From Eubacteriales Family XIII. Incertae Sedis bacterium (GTDB lineage: Bacteria; Bacillota; Clostridia; Peptostreptococcales; Anaerovoracaceae), in assembly GCA_031283865.1 (NCBI GenBank), contig JAITAX010000260.1:1-12496 (forward strand): a DNA stretch of 12,496 bases, in the 5' to 3' direction. Below, in pieces: positions 7,188-12,496 of the stretch. Made by a program: the position numbers and the translations under genes. A model generated the notes under the pieces. It saw only the letters and a list, made by a program, of their open reading frames with translations. It searched no databases and was not told the origin of the DNA. Within the stretch, counting starts at the first letter, position 1; each line of letters opens with the position of its first letter.

Positions 7188-7216
7188 ATTATCAAGCATA
7201 GGCGAATAAAAATCAA
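7188..7216 (-). promoter_or_regulatory. Sigma-A-type promoter for rqcH
   Basis: On the minus strand, TTGATT (7216-7211) and GATAAT (7193-7188) are separated by exactly 17 bp, in an AT-rich stretch unlike the GC-rich surroundings. The -10 box lies 26 bp from the rqcH start codon, leaving a leader of about 20 nt that contains the AGGAG ribosome-binding site. Confidence 0.65.
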
Positions 7217-7299
7217 GCTCTTTTGAATATTTAAACAGAAAACCGTTCGAGTCCGGTTAAGTGTAACCCCGCAATCCCTGCCTCCCCGCAAAAATCTCA

Positions 7300-7328
7300 T
7301 TGTAATCGGCCCCGCTTTGGGGTATCAT
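7300..7328 (+). promoter_or_regulatory. Sigma-A-type promoter for yicC
   Basis: TTGTAA (7300-7305) and TATCAT (7323-7328) are 17 bp apart. The -10 box ends 41 bp before the yicC ATG. Together with the rqcH promoter it forms a back-to-back pair within a 208-bp divergent spacer. Confidence 0.62.
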
Positions 7329-7369
7329 ATAGGCAACGAGCACCGCAAACGAAAAACGCGAGGTTAGGG

Positions 7370-8253
7370 ATGATCAAGAGCATGACGGGCTTTGGACGCG
7401 GCGAGCATTCCGACGGGAAGCGGACCGTAACGGCGGAGATCAAGTCCGTGAACCACAGATACTGTGAAATCTTCGTTAAGCTCCCGAGGCGATACGGCTT
7501 TGCGGAGGAACGCATGAAGACCGTCGTCAAGGAGAGCCTGCGCCGCGGCAAGGCCGAGCTTTCTTTTCTGGTGGACAACCTCACGGAGTCCGACGCGCGC
7601 ATCGGGCTGAACATGGCCGCCGCCAAGCAGTATTTTTCGAACCTGCGCGCGCTGCAAAAGCACTTCGACGTCGGCGGCGACATCGATTTGGGCCTGCTGG
7701 CCGGCCTGCCGGACGTCATGCGGCAGCTGCCCGACATAGAGGATGAAGCGGAAATCTGCGCGACCTTTGAAACCGCGCTCAGGCAGGCCCTGCGGCAGTT
7801 CGACGCAATGCGCTCGGCCGAGGGCGGCCGCTTGGCCGAGGACATACGCGCGCGCGGCCGGCTGATCGCGGGCTGCGCCGGCGAGATCGAGGCGCTTGCG
7901 CCCGAGGTCACGCGCGCATATGCCGAAAAGCTGCGGGAGCGCATCCGGGAGCTGGTCGGCGGCGAGATCGAGCTTCCCGAGGAACGCATCGCCTACGAAA
8001 GCGCGTTCTTTGCGGACAAGGCCGACATCACGGAAGAACTCGTTCGCCTGAAGAGCCACCTGCTGCGGCTGGGAGCATATTGTCGGAAGAGGGGGAGGCC
8101 AACGGCAAGAAGCTGGACTTTCTCGCGCAGGAGTTCAACCGCGAGACGAACACAATCGGTTCCAAGGCGGGCGACCTCCGCATAACGAACCGCGTGCTTG
8201 AAATGAAGAGCGAAATAGAAAAAATCCGGGAACAGGTACAGAATATCGAATAA
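7370..8253 (+). CDS. yicC: YicC/YloC-family endoribonuclease, frame interrupted near the 3' end
   Basis: YicC-family proteins are about 290 aa and were recently shown in E. coli to act as endoribonucleases on small RNAs. The frame from the ATG at 7370 begins MIKSMTGFGRGE and SVNHRYCEIFVKLPRR, typical of YicC-N, and reaches ITEELVRLKSHL near 8062 in the conserved C-terminal domain (DUF1732). It then degenerates into Arg/Ser-rich shadow sequence and stops at 8185. The correct ending continues in the -1 frame: ILSEEGEANGKKLDFLAQ, then EFNRETNTIGSKAGDLRI and EKIREQVQNIE, stop at 8251-8253. Restoring one G in the GGG at 8071-8073 joins the two parts as SHLLRLGSILSEEGEANG. This is therefore either a single-base sequence error or a recent frameshift; as written, the product lacks its last 60 or so native residues. 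The Shine-Dalgarno is weak (GAGG, 7360-7363). Confidence 0.88.
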
Positions 8254-8257
8254 TATC

Positions 8258-8286
8258 TTGAAATATCCGGCGGATTGCGGTATCCT
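8258..8286 (+). promoter_or_regulatory. Possible promoter for gmk-rpoZ
   Basis: TTGAAA (8258-8263) and TATCCT (8281-8286) are 17 bp apart, starting 5 bp after the yicC stop in the restored frame. Expected transcription would begin near 8293, giving a short leader with GGGAGGG (8297-8303) before the gmk ATG at 8317. It could make gmk-rpoZ independent of yicC. Confidence 0.5.
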
Positions 8287-8316
8287 AATAGGACATGGGA
8301 GGGTTTTGCGAATACA

Positions 8317-8949
8317 ATGGAGGAAGGTCTGTTATTTATTGTATCCGGGCCCTCGGGTGCCGGAAAGGGTACGATCTGCAGCGAACTCGTCAAGCGAACC
8401 GGCATATCCCTGTCGGTGTCCATGACTACGCGGAAGCCCCGCCCCGGCGAAATCGACGGGAAAGACTATTATTTTGTGAATGAAGCGCTGTTCCTGAAAA
8501 CCGTGTCGGAAAGCGGTTTCCTCGAATACGCAAAGGTCTACGATCATTACTACGGCACGCCGAAAGCACCTGTGACGACGAGGCTCGCGGCCGGACTTGA
8601 CGTACTGCTCGAGATCGATACGCAGGGTGCGCTGAAAGTGAAGAACGAATGGCCGGATGGAGTGTTCATCTACATTTTGCCGCCATCGATGCGCGAACTG
8701 CGCAGACGCATTACGGGCCGCGCCGCCGATACCTTGGCGGCAATCGAGCTGCGGCTCGGGGAATCGCTGAAAGAGATGGAGCGCATCGATCAATACGACT
8801 ACTGCGTAGTCAACGAGCGCATTGAGGAGGCGGCGAACAGCTTGGCGGCGATCTTCACGGCGGAGCACGCGCGGGTCGGGCGCGGCGTCCGCGAAACGAT
8901 ACAGGCTTATAAGGAGGAAATACAGTGTTATATCCATCCATCAATCTAA
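8317..8949 (+). CDS. gmk: Guanylate kinase
   Basis: Encodes 210 aa, normal for guanylate kinase, which phosphorylates GMP to GDP with ATP in purine salvage and synthesis. The N terminus LLFIVSGPSGAGKGT carries the P-loop (GPSGAGKGT, 11-19). The GMP-binding segment SMTTRKPRPGEIDGKDYYF (35-53) contains R39, R42 and Y51, and YYGTPK, LLEIDTQGA and FIYILPPSM follow as in the family. Residues 120-160 hold the usual lid arginines (RRRITGR). The ATG at 8317 places the P-loop where expected; a possible TTG at 8275 would add 14 residues without homology and overlap the promoter. GGGAGGG (8297-8303) is 13 nt upstream, slightly distant. The 3' end overlaps rpoZ by 25 nt. In other Bacillota remA lies just upstream; here only 63 nt separate gmk from yicC. 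Confidence 0.96.
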   Translation: MEEGLLFIVSGPSGAGKGTICSELVKRTGISLSVSMTTRKPRPGEIDGKDYYFVNEALFLKTVSESGFLEYAKVYDHYYGTPKAPVTTRLAAGLDVLLEIDTQGALKVKNEWPDGVFIYILPPSMRELRRRITGRAADTLAAIELRLGESLKEMERIDQYDYCVVNERIEEAANSLAAIFTAEHARVGRGVRETIQAYKEEIQCYIHPSI

Positions 8950-9119
8950 TCAGGGAAAAGGCGGACAGCCGCTACACCCTCGTAATACTCGCGGCGAAGC
9001 GCGCGCGGCATCTGATCGAGGGCAAGGCGATCTTGACCGATGCGGAAACGGACAAACCCGTTTCGATTGCCGCAAACGAGATCGCGGAGGACCTGATTAC
9101 CTATGAACGGAGCGTATAG
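8925..9119 (+). CDS. rpoZ: RNA polymerase omega subunit
   Basis: Encodes 64 aa. The omega subunit clamps the C-terminal part of beta' and assists RNA polymerase assembly. The conserved core is present: INLIREKADSRYTLVILAAK, then RARHLIEG, closing with ANEIAEDLITYE. The start is GTG at 8925, 7 nt after a strong AAGGAGG (8911-8917), inside the end of gmk in another frame (25 nt overlap), so translation is probably coupled. The gmk-rpoZ order is standard for Bacillota; the usual next genes coaBC and priA are not found here. Confidence 0.93.
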   Translation: MLYPSINLIREKADSRYTLVILAAKRARHLIEGKAILTDAETDKPVSIAANEIAEDLITYERSV

Positions 9120-9126
9120 CGGGGTT

Positions 9127-9157
9127 ATTGGATTCTCATCTGTCCAATTGAGATCAA
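9127..9157. other. Overlapping short dyads between rpoZ and the LytTR gene
   Basis: Two short inverted repeats interleave: ATTGG (9127-9131) with CCAAT (9144-9148), and TCTCA (9134-9138) with TGAGA (9149-9153), extendable with bulges to TTGGATTCTCA against TGAGATCAA. No T-run follows, so it is not a clear terminator. It could be a regulator site for the following gene or chance. The rest of the 117-bp spacer shows only the LytTR Shine-Dalgarno. Confidence 0.25.
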
Positions 9158-9236
9158 ACGCACGGTTTTGACGCGGAGGCGGGCTTTGCTTTCGCACAGG
9201 CACGGGACGGTTTGCACGGCAAGTGGAGGATTTCCC

Positions 9237-9581
9237 ATGAGTGTCAGGAGAATCCCTATCTTAACGCGTTCCGAAACCACCTCCGTCCATCCCGACGACG
9301 TTCTTTACGCGGAAAGCCGGCTCAGGCTGATTTTGCTTCGCACGAGGCAGCGGCAATACCGATATTACGGCAAGCTGGACGACCTCATGCGGTTTTTGGG
9401 CAACTCTTTCTATCGCTGTCACGTCAGTTGGATCATCAATCTCAATGAAATTGTCAGCATCAAGGGCAACGCAATCCACATGTCCGACGGCAAGGTGATC
9501 CTGCTCGGGCGGAACAAATTCCAAGCCGCGCGCAGGATCTATATCAGGTATCTGCTCGGCGACACGGGCGATCCGTCTTGA
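9237..9581 (+). CDS. Orphan LytTR-domain DNA-binding protein
   Basis: Encodes 114 aa from the ATG at 9237, fixed by GGAGG (9225-9229) 7 nt upstream; an in-frame ATG at 9168 would add 23 residues with no domain likeness. Nearly the whole protein is one LytTR domain, a beta-rich DNA-binding fold. Visible motifs are HPDDVLYAESRLRLILLRT (18-36), a region on the pattern YYGKLDDLMRFLG (43-55), the hallmark FYRCHVSWIINLNEIVSI (58-75), and DGKVILLGRNKF (84-95). There is no receiver domain, sensor or membrane segment, and no histidine kinase gene beside it, so it is not a standard AgrA/LytR response regulator. Stand-alone LytTR proteins often regulate a neighbouring gene or their own. It lies where coaBC is normally found after rpoZ. 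Targets are unknown. Confidence 0.85.
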   Translation: MSVRRIPILTRSETTSVHPDDVLYAESRLRLILLRTRQRQYRYYGKLDDLMRFLGNSFYRCHVSWIINLNEIVSIKGNAIHMSDGKVILLGRNKFQAARRIYIRYLLGDTGDPS

Positions 9582-9589
9582 GTTTTTTT
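9554..9589 (+). terminator. Weak candidate terminator after the LytTR gene
   Basis: CTCGG (9555-9559) can pair with TTGAG (9578-9582) using two G-U pairs, with an inner ACGG/CCGT stem, followed by seven T residues (9583-9589). The stem is imperfect and overlaps the coding end. A second small hairpin, GGCGA (9598-9602) with TCGCC (9609-9613), follows. Together they could reduce read-through before the promoter at 9659-9687. Confidence 0.35.
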
Positions 9590-9658
9590 GCGCGGGCGGC
9601 GAGGTTTGTCGCCTTGCTTCACAGCCTGCGGCTTTTACACGGGTAACAGACTTTCCTG

Positions 9659-9687
9659 TTGCTTCGTTCGCGCGGAGCGTATATAAT
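9659..9687 (+). promoter_or_regulatory. Promoter for the PHP-argB-argD genes
   Basis: TTGCTT (9659-9664) and a perfect TATAAT (9682-9687) are 17 bp apart. The predicted transcript starts near 9694, leaving a leader of about 25 nt that holds the strong Shine-Dalgarno at 9705-9713. No ArgR-like AT-rich palindrome was recognised nearby. Confidence 0.65.
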
Positions 9688-9704
9688 GAACCGGTAAGCA
9701 ATGT

Positions 9705-9713
9705 AAGGAGGTG
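9705..9713 (+). promoter_or_regulatory. Strong Shine-Dalgarno pointing to an ATA start codon
   Basis: AAGGAGGTG is a near-complete anti-16S match. Seven nt after its AGGAGG core lies ATA (9719-9721) in the frame of the PHP protein; no ATG, GTG or TTG occurs in that frame between the upstream stop (TAA, 9704-9706) and the TTG at 9770. Confidence 0.7.
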
Positions 9714-9718
9714 GCCGT

Positions 9719-10600
9719 ATAGAAATTCCGGGGAAAGAACGCGGGCGAGAGGGGCTTATAGATCTGCATTTGCACACGAACAGGTCCGACGGGCAGTATT
9801 CGCCGCGCGCGCTTGTGGCATTGGCTGCGCGGCGCGGCGTTTCCCTAATGGCGATCACCGATCACGATACGATTGACGGCATCTCCGAGGGGGCCGAAGC
9901 GGCCCGCGAGGCCGGGATTGATTTTATCCCCGGCATCGAGATCAGCGTGAAAGGAAGCAGGGAGCTGCATATTCTCGGCTACTGCATCGATTGCGAGGAC
10001 CGCGAATTGCTGCGCATGAACGCGGAGTTTGTGCGGCTTCGGAAACTCCGGGAGGAACGCATCTACGCGTATCTGAAAGGGAAAGGCGCTTCTGTGTCGC
10101 AGGACGCCGTGCGCGCGTATGCCGCGAGCGGCATGGTGGGCCGACCGCATTTCGCGCGCGCTCTGGTGTCGGCCGGCTACGCCGCGAACTTCAAGGACGC
10201 GTTCGCAAAATATCTGTCCACCCCCGATTTTTACGCAATCGAAAGGCCCAAACCCACGCCCGGGGTCGGGATCGGCGTCATTCGCGCGGCCGGCGGCGTG
10301 GCCGTCTTGGCCCATCCCATAGCCCTGCGGCTGGCGGCGCCGGAGCTTGACGCGCTGCTGGCCGATCTCGTGCGGGACGGCTTGCGGGGCTTGGAATGCT
10401 ATTACAGCTCGCACAGTCCCGAGCAGACCGCGCTGTACCTCTCGCTCGCGCGCAAACACGGCCTCGTCGTCACGGGCGGCTCGGATTTTCACGGGGAGCG
10501 CGTCAAACAGGACGTTGAAATCGGCCGGGGCGTGAACGGACCTCTGGGTTACAATGATTTCGATATAAAAGAAAAACTGTGGGAGTTGCGATGGAAATAG
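9719..10600 (+). CDS. PHP-domain phosphoesterase, RNase AM / YciV-TrpH type, apparent ATA start
   Basis: Encodes about 293 aa if begun at ATA 9719. PHP-domain proteins of this group (TrpH, YciV/RNase AM) are metal-dependent phosphoesterases that hydrolyse 3',5'-nucleoside bisphosphates or 5' ends of short RNAs. Metal-binding motifs appear in order: DLHLHTNRSDG (15-25) with H17 and H19; ITDHDT (46-51) with D48 and H49; GIEIS with E74; ELHILGY with H84; GRPHFARAL in the middle; LAHPIAL; and GSDFHG (254-259) with D256 and H258. A TTG at 9770 would begin after the first histidine and destroy the HxH motif, so the start must lie upstream. ATA has the ideal spacing to a strong Shine-Dalgarno; ATT (9725), ATA (9758) and CTG (9764) are poorer alternatives. 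The stop overlaps argB by 10 nt. The physiological link to arginine synthesis is not evident. Confidence 0.85.
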   Translation: MEIPGKERGREGLIDLHLHTNRSDGQYSPRALVALAARRGVSLMAITDHDTIDGISEGAEAAREAGIDFIPGIEISVKGSRELHILGYCIDCEDRELLRMNAEFVRLRKLREERIYAYLKGKGASVSQDAVRAYAASGMVGRPHFARALVSAGYAANFKDAFAKYLSTPDFYAIERPKPTPGVGIGVIRAAGGVAVLAHPIALRLAAPELDALLADLVRDGLRGLECYYSSHSPEQTALYLSLARKHGLVVTGGSDFHGERVKQDVEIGRGVNGPLGYNDFDIKEKLWELRWK

Positions 10601-11487
10601 CTTTGTATAATGAAAGGCGGGAGGTTTCTGCGGGACACGCCGGCGGGGATGCGCTGCTCGCCGAGGCGGAAGTCCTTGCGCGGCCCTATGTCGGCAAGGA
10701 TATCGTAATCAAATACGGCGGCGCGGCCATGACGGACGCGGCACGCAAGGAGGCGGTCGCGCGCGAGCTTGCGCTGCTTTCGCGGCTCGGCGTCCGCGTC
10801 ACGCTCGTGCACGGCGGCGGGCCGGAAATCGACGCCATGCTGCAGAGGGTCGGCAAGGCGCCCGTATTCATCGACGGACTTCGCAGGACGGACGCCGAAA
10901 CGATGGACCTCGTCTGCATGGTGCTGGCCGGCAAGGTCAACAAGGAACTCGTGGGGCTGCTTTGCGCGGCCGGCGGCAAGGCCGTCGGGCTCTGCGGCGC
11001 CGACGGCGCCGTGCTGCGCGCAAGGAAAAGCCGCAGCGAGCCGGATCTCGGCTTCGTGGGCGAAATCGACCGGGCGGACACGGCCCTGCTCGATCTGCTT
11101 TTGTCGAAGGGCTTCATACCCGCGGTTGCCACGATAGGCCTCGGCGACCGCGGCGAGCTGTTCAACATCAACGCCGATACCGCCGCCGCCGCGCTCGCGG
11201 GTGCGCTGCGGGCGGAGAAGTTGATCTTGATGACCGATGTGAAGGGCGTTCTGACCGACCCCGGCGACGAGGCTTCCCTGCTCGAAACGCTGCGCGCGGG
11301 CGAGGCGCGGGACCTCATCGCGCGCGGCATCGTCCGCGGCGGCATGATACCGAAGATACTGTGCTGTGTCGCCGCCGTGGAAGAGGGCGGCCTGAAGGAG
11401 GCCTTCATCGTCAACGGGCGCGTTCCGCACGCTGTCCTGCACGCGCTGTCGCCCGAGGGGTGCGGCGGCACGCGCATCGCGCGCTGA
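10591..11487 (+). CDS. argB: Acetylglutamate kinase
   Basis: Encodes 298 aa from the ATG at 10591, preceded by GGGAG (10581-10585); a GTG at 10579 would add four residues. ArgB phosphorylates N-acetyl-L-glutamate with ATP, the second step of arginine biosynthesis, in the cytoplasm. Amino-acid-kinase motifs: IVIKYGGAAM (38-47) with the ATP-phosphate lysine K41; TLVHGGGPEI (71-80); FNINADTAAAALAGAL (191-206), which contacts acetylglutamate; LMTDVKGVLTD; and GGMIPK (250-255) with K255. About 35 residues precede the kinase core, an N-terminal extension of the kind seen in hexameric, arginine-inhibited enzymes, so feedback inhibition is plausible but inferred. The 5' end overlaps the PHP gene by 10 nt. 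argC and argJ, often clustered with argB, are not in the window before it. Confidence 0.96.
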   Translation: MEIALYNERREVSAGHAGGDALLAEAEVLARPYVGKDIVIKYGGAAMTDAARKEAVARELALLSRLGVRVTLVHGGGPEIDAMLQRVGKAPVFIDGLRRTDAETMDLVCMVLAGKVNKELVGLLCAAGGKAVGLCGADGAVLRARKSRSEPDLGFVGEIDRADTALLDLLLSKGFIPAVATIGLGDRGELFNINADTAAAALAGALRAEKLILMTDVKGVLTDPGDEASLLETLRAGEARDLIARGIVRGGMIPKILCCVAAVEEGGLKEAFIVNGRVPHAVLHALSPEGCGGTRIAR

Positions 11488-11490
11488 ACC

Positions 11491-11550
11491 GCGTGCGGCG
11501 CTTGCGTGTGCGCGCGGAAAACCGGAAGACCCGTGTCTTGCGCCGCGCGC
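11491..11550 (+). other. Long-stem hairpin in the argB-argD spacer
   Basis: GCGTGCGGCGC (11491-11501) pairs with GCGCCGCGCGC (11540-11550), 11 positions with one G-U wobble and a 38-nt loop. It begins 4 bp after the argB stop. No T-run follows, so it is not a classical terminator; it might stabilise or process the message, or attenuate argD. Beyond it CTTTGCAAAG (11555-11564) is a 10-bp palindrome, and TGCAAAGA occurs twice (11558-11565, 11568-11575). Confidence 0.4.
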
Positions 11551-11624
11551 CGCGCTTTGCAAAGACATGCAAAGAAGAGAGAGGCTTTTGACACCGCCCG
11601 CGCGGCGAAGGAACGGAGGAAGGA

Positions 11625-12496
11625 ATGAAGCACGAAGATTTGAAAAAAATAGATCAAAAGTCAATATTGGGAACATACGCGCGCAGCGACGTCAGCATCG
11701 TCCGGGGTCGCGGCGCGGTTTGCTGTTCCGAGGACGGCAAGCGCTACATAGATTTCACGTCCGGCATCGGCGTGAACGCGCTCGGCTACAGCGATCCGCA
11801 GTGGGCGGAGGCCGTCGGCCGGCAGGCCGCCGCGCTGCAGCACACGTCCAACCTCTACTACACCGAGCCCTGCGCCCTGCTCGCGGAACGCCTGACGGCG
11901 CGGACGGGCCTCAGCAAGGTATTCTTCTGCAACTCCGGCGCGGAGGCCAACGAGGGCGCGATCAAGGCCGCGCGGAAGTACGGTTTCGAGAAGCGCGGCA
12001 TCCTGCGCCCGGAGATCATCACGTTGGAAAACTCCTTCCACGGCAGGACGATGGCGACGGTGTCGGCCACGGGGCAGAACGACTTTCACAAGTTCTTCGC
12101 GCCCTTCCTCGAGGGCTTCGTCTACGTGCCCGCAAATGACGCGGGACGGCTGCGCGGCGCGGTCACGGACAGCACCTGCGCCGTCATCGTCGAGCCCGTG
12201 CAGGGCGAGGGCGGGGTCGTCGCGCTCGACGCGGCCTTTGTGCGGGAGATCGCGGCGCTCTGCGCGGAGCGGGACATCCTGTTCATCGTCGACGAGGTGC
12301 AGACGGGCGTCGGCCGGACGGGCAAATTCTACGCATACGAGCATTTCGGCGTGAAGCCGGACATCGTGACCACGGCCAAGGCGCTCGGCGGCGGACTGCC
12401 GATCGGCGCCATCCTCTTCGGCGAAAAATGCGACGCGGTGCTGGGCCCCGGCGAACACGGTTCCACCTTCGGCGGCAATCCCGTCGCCTGCGCCGG
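11625..12496 (+). CDS. argD: Acetylornithine aminotransferase (3' end outside window)
   Basis: The first 290 codons of a class-III aminotransferase that normally has about 390-400 residues. ArgD transfers an amino group from glutamate to N-acetylglutamate semialdehyde, using PLP, in the fourth step of arginine synthesis. Visible motifs: YIDFTSGIGVNALGYSDP (41-58), SNLYYTEP (75-82), FFCNSGAEANEGAIKAARKY (100-119) binding the PLP phosphate, SFHGRTMATVSATGQ (137-151), VEPVQGEGGV (189-198), FIVDEVQTGVGRTGKF (220-235) with PLP-contacting D223, and the PLP Schiff-base lysine K252 in TTAKALGGGLPIGA. The ATG at 11625 is 5 nt after GGAGG (11615-11619). The first 15 codons are markedly AT-rich compared with the rest. 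Close relatives (ornithine or GABA aminotransferases) are possible, but the argB context favours argD. Reading stops at the window edge. Confidence 0.94.
   Translation, partial: MKHEDLKKIDQKSILGTYARSDVSIVRGRGAVCCSEDGKRYIDFTSGIGVNALGYSDPQWAEAVGRQAAALQHTSNLYYTEPCALLAERLTARTGLSKVFFCNSGAEANEGAIKAARKYGFEKRGILRPEIITLENSFHGRTMATVSATGQNDFHKFFAPFLEGFVYVPANDAGRLRGAVTDSTCAVIVEPVQGEGGVVALDAAFVREIAALCAERDILFIVDEVQTGVGRTGKFYAYEHFGVKPDIVTTAKALGGGLPIGAILFGEKCDAVLGPGEHGSTFGGNPVACA

Noticed and set aside
7241..7258. tRNA T-arm-like string (GTTCGAGTCC) between rqcH and yicC
   Set aside because: Only a 5-bp AACCG/CGGTT stem with an 8-nt loop; no acceptor, D-arm or anticodon arm around it, so not a tRNA and too little for an attachment-site claim.
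8087..8097. Programmed -1 frameshift at the G5 run in yicC
   Set aside because: The heptamer does not fit X XXY YYZ in the zero frame, and family likeness already switches frame upstream of this run, near 8071-8080; a simple one-base deletion explains it better.
9770..9772. TTG at 9770 as start of the PHP gene
   Set aside because: It would fall between the two histidines of the HxH metal motif and has no Shine-Dalgarno; the functional frame must begin earlier.
11588..11593. Consensus -35 TTGACA upstream of argD
   Set aside because: No -10-like sequence at 16-18 bp; the downstream stretch is GC-rich (GAACGG).
10549..11676. Minus-strand ORF of 375 codons opposite argB
   Set aside because: Shadow of argB in GC-rich codons; no recognisable domain and it spans the structured spacer.

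Overview
The window reads as a GC-rich stretch of a Bacillota (Clostridia-like) chromosome. This is inferred from gene order (hlyD-like, yggS, sepF, yggT, divIVA, lspA, rluD; then rqcH, yicC, gmk, rpoZ) and from Gram-positive-style Shine-Dalgarno sites. No phage, insertion sequence, CRISPR array, rRNA or tRNA gene was recognised. Both ends cut through genes.

Region 1 (1-4088, all +) is a tightly packed block: the 3' end of a HlyD-type adaptor gene, the PLP-homeostasis gene yggS, the cell-division and polarity genes sepF, yggT and divIVA, then lspA (lipoprotein signal peptidase) and an RluD-type pseudouridine synthase. Several junctions overlap, so these genes are probably co-transcribed and translationally coupled. 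The S4-domain gene ylmH, usual between yggT and divIVA in relatives, is missing.

Region 2 (4089-7161) holds a very small minus-strand gene for a two-CxxC protein (4227-4379) with its own Shine-Dalgarno and a minus-strand terminator. Next come a plus-strand lysophospholipase-like alpha/beta hydrolase and, convergent with it and overlapping its tail by 65 bp, rqcH, which encodes the ribosome-quality-control alanine-tailing factor.

Region 3 (7162-9119) has divergent promoters for rqcH and yicC. The yicC reading frame is broken by an apparent single-base deletion near its 3' end. It is followed by gmk with its own promoter and by rpoZ, which overlaps gmk. remA, normally between yicC and gmk in Bacillota, is absent.

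Region 4 (9120-12496) departs from the usual order (coaBC and priA would be expected). It carries an orphan LytTR DNA-binding protein, then a PHP-family phosphoesterase whose only well-placed start codon is ATA, overlapping argB, then argD (cut by the window end). argB and argD encode steps two and four of arginine biosynthesis from glutamate.

The window is mostly ordinary housekeeping DNA and I see no convincing undescribed system. The points most worth checking are the ATA start of the PHP gene, the small Cys4 protein, the yicC frameshift and the synteny breaks.
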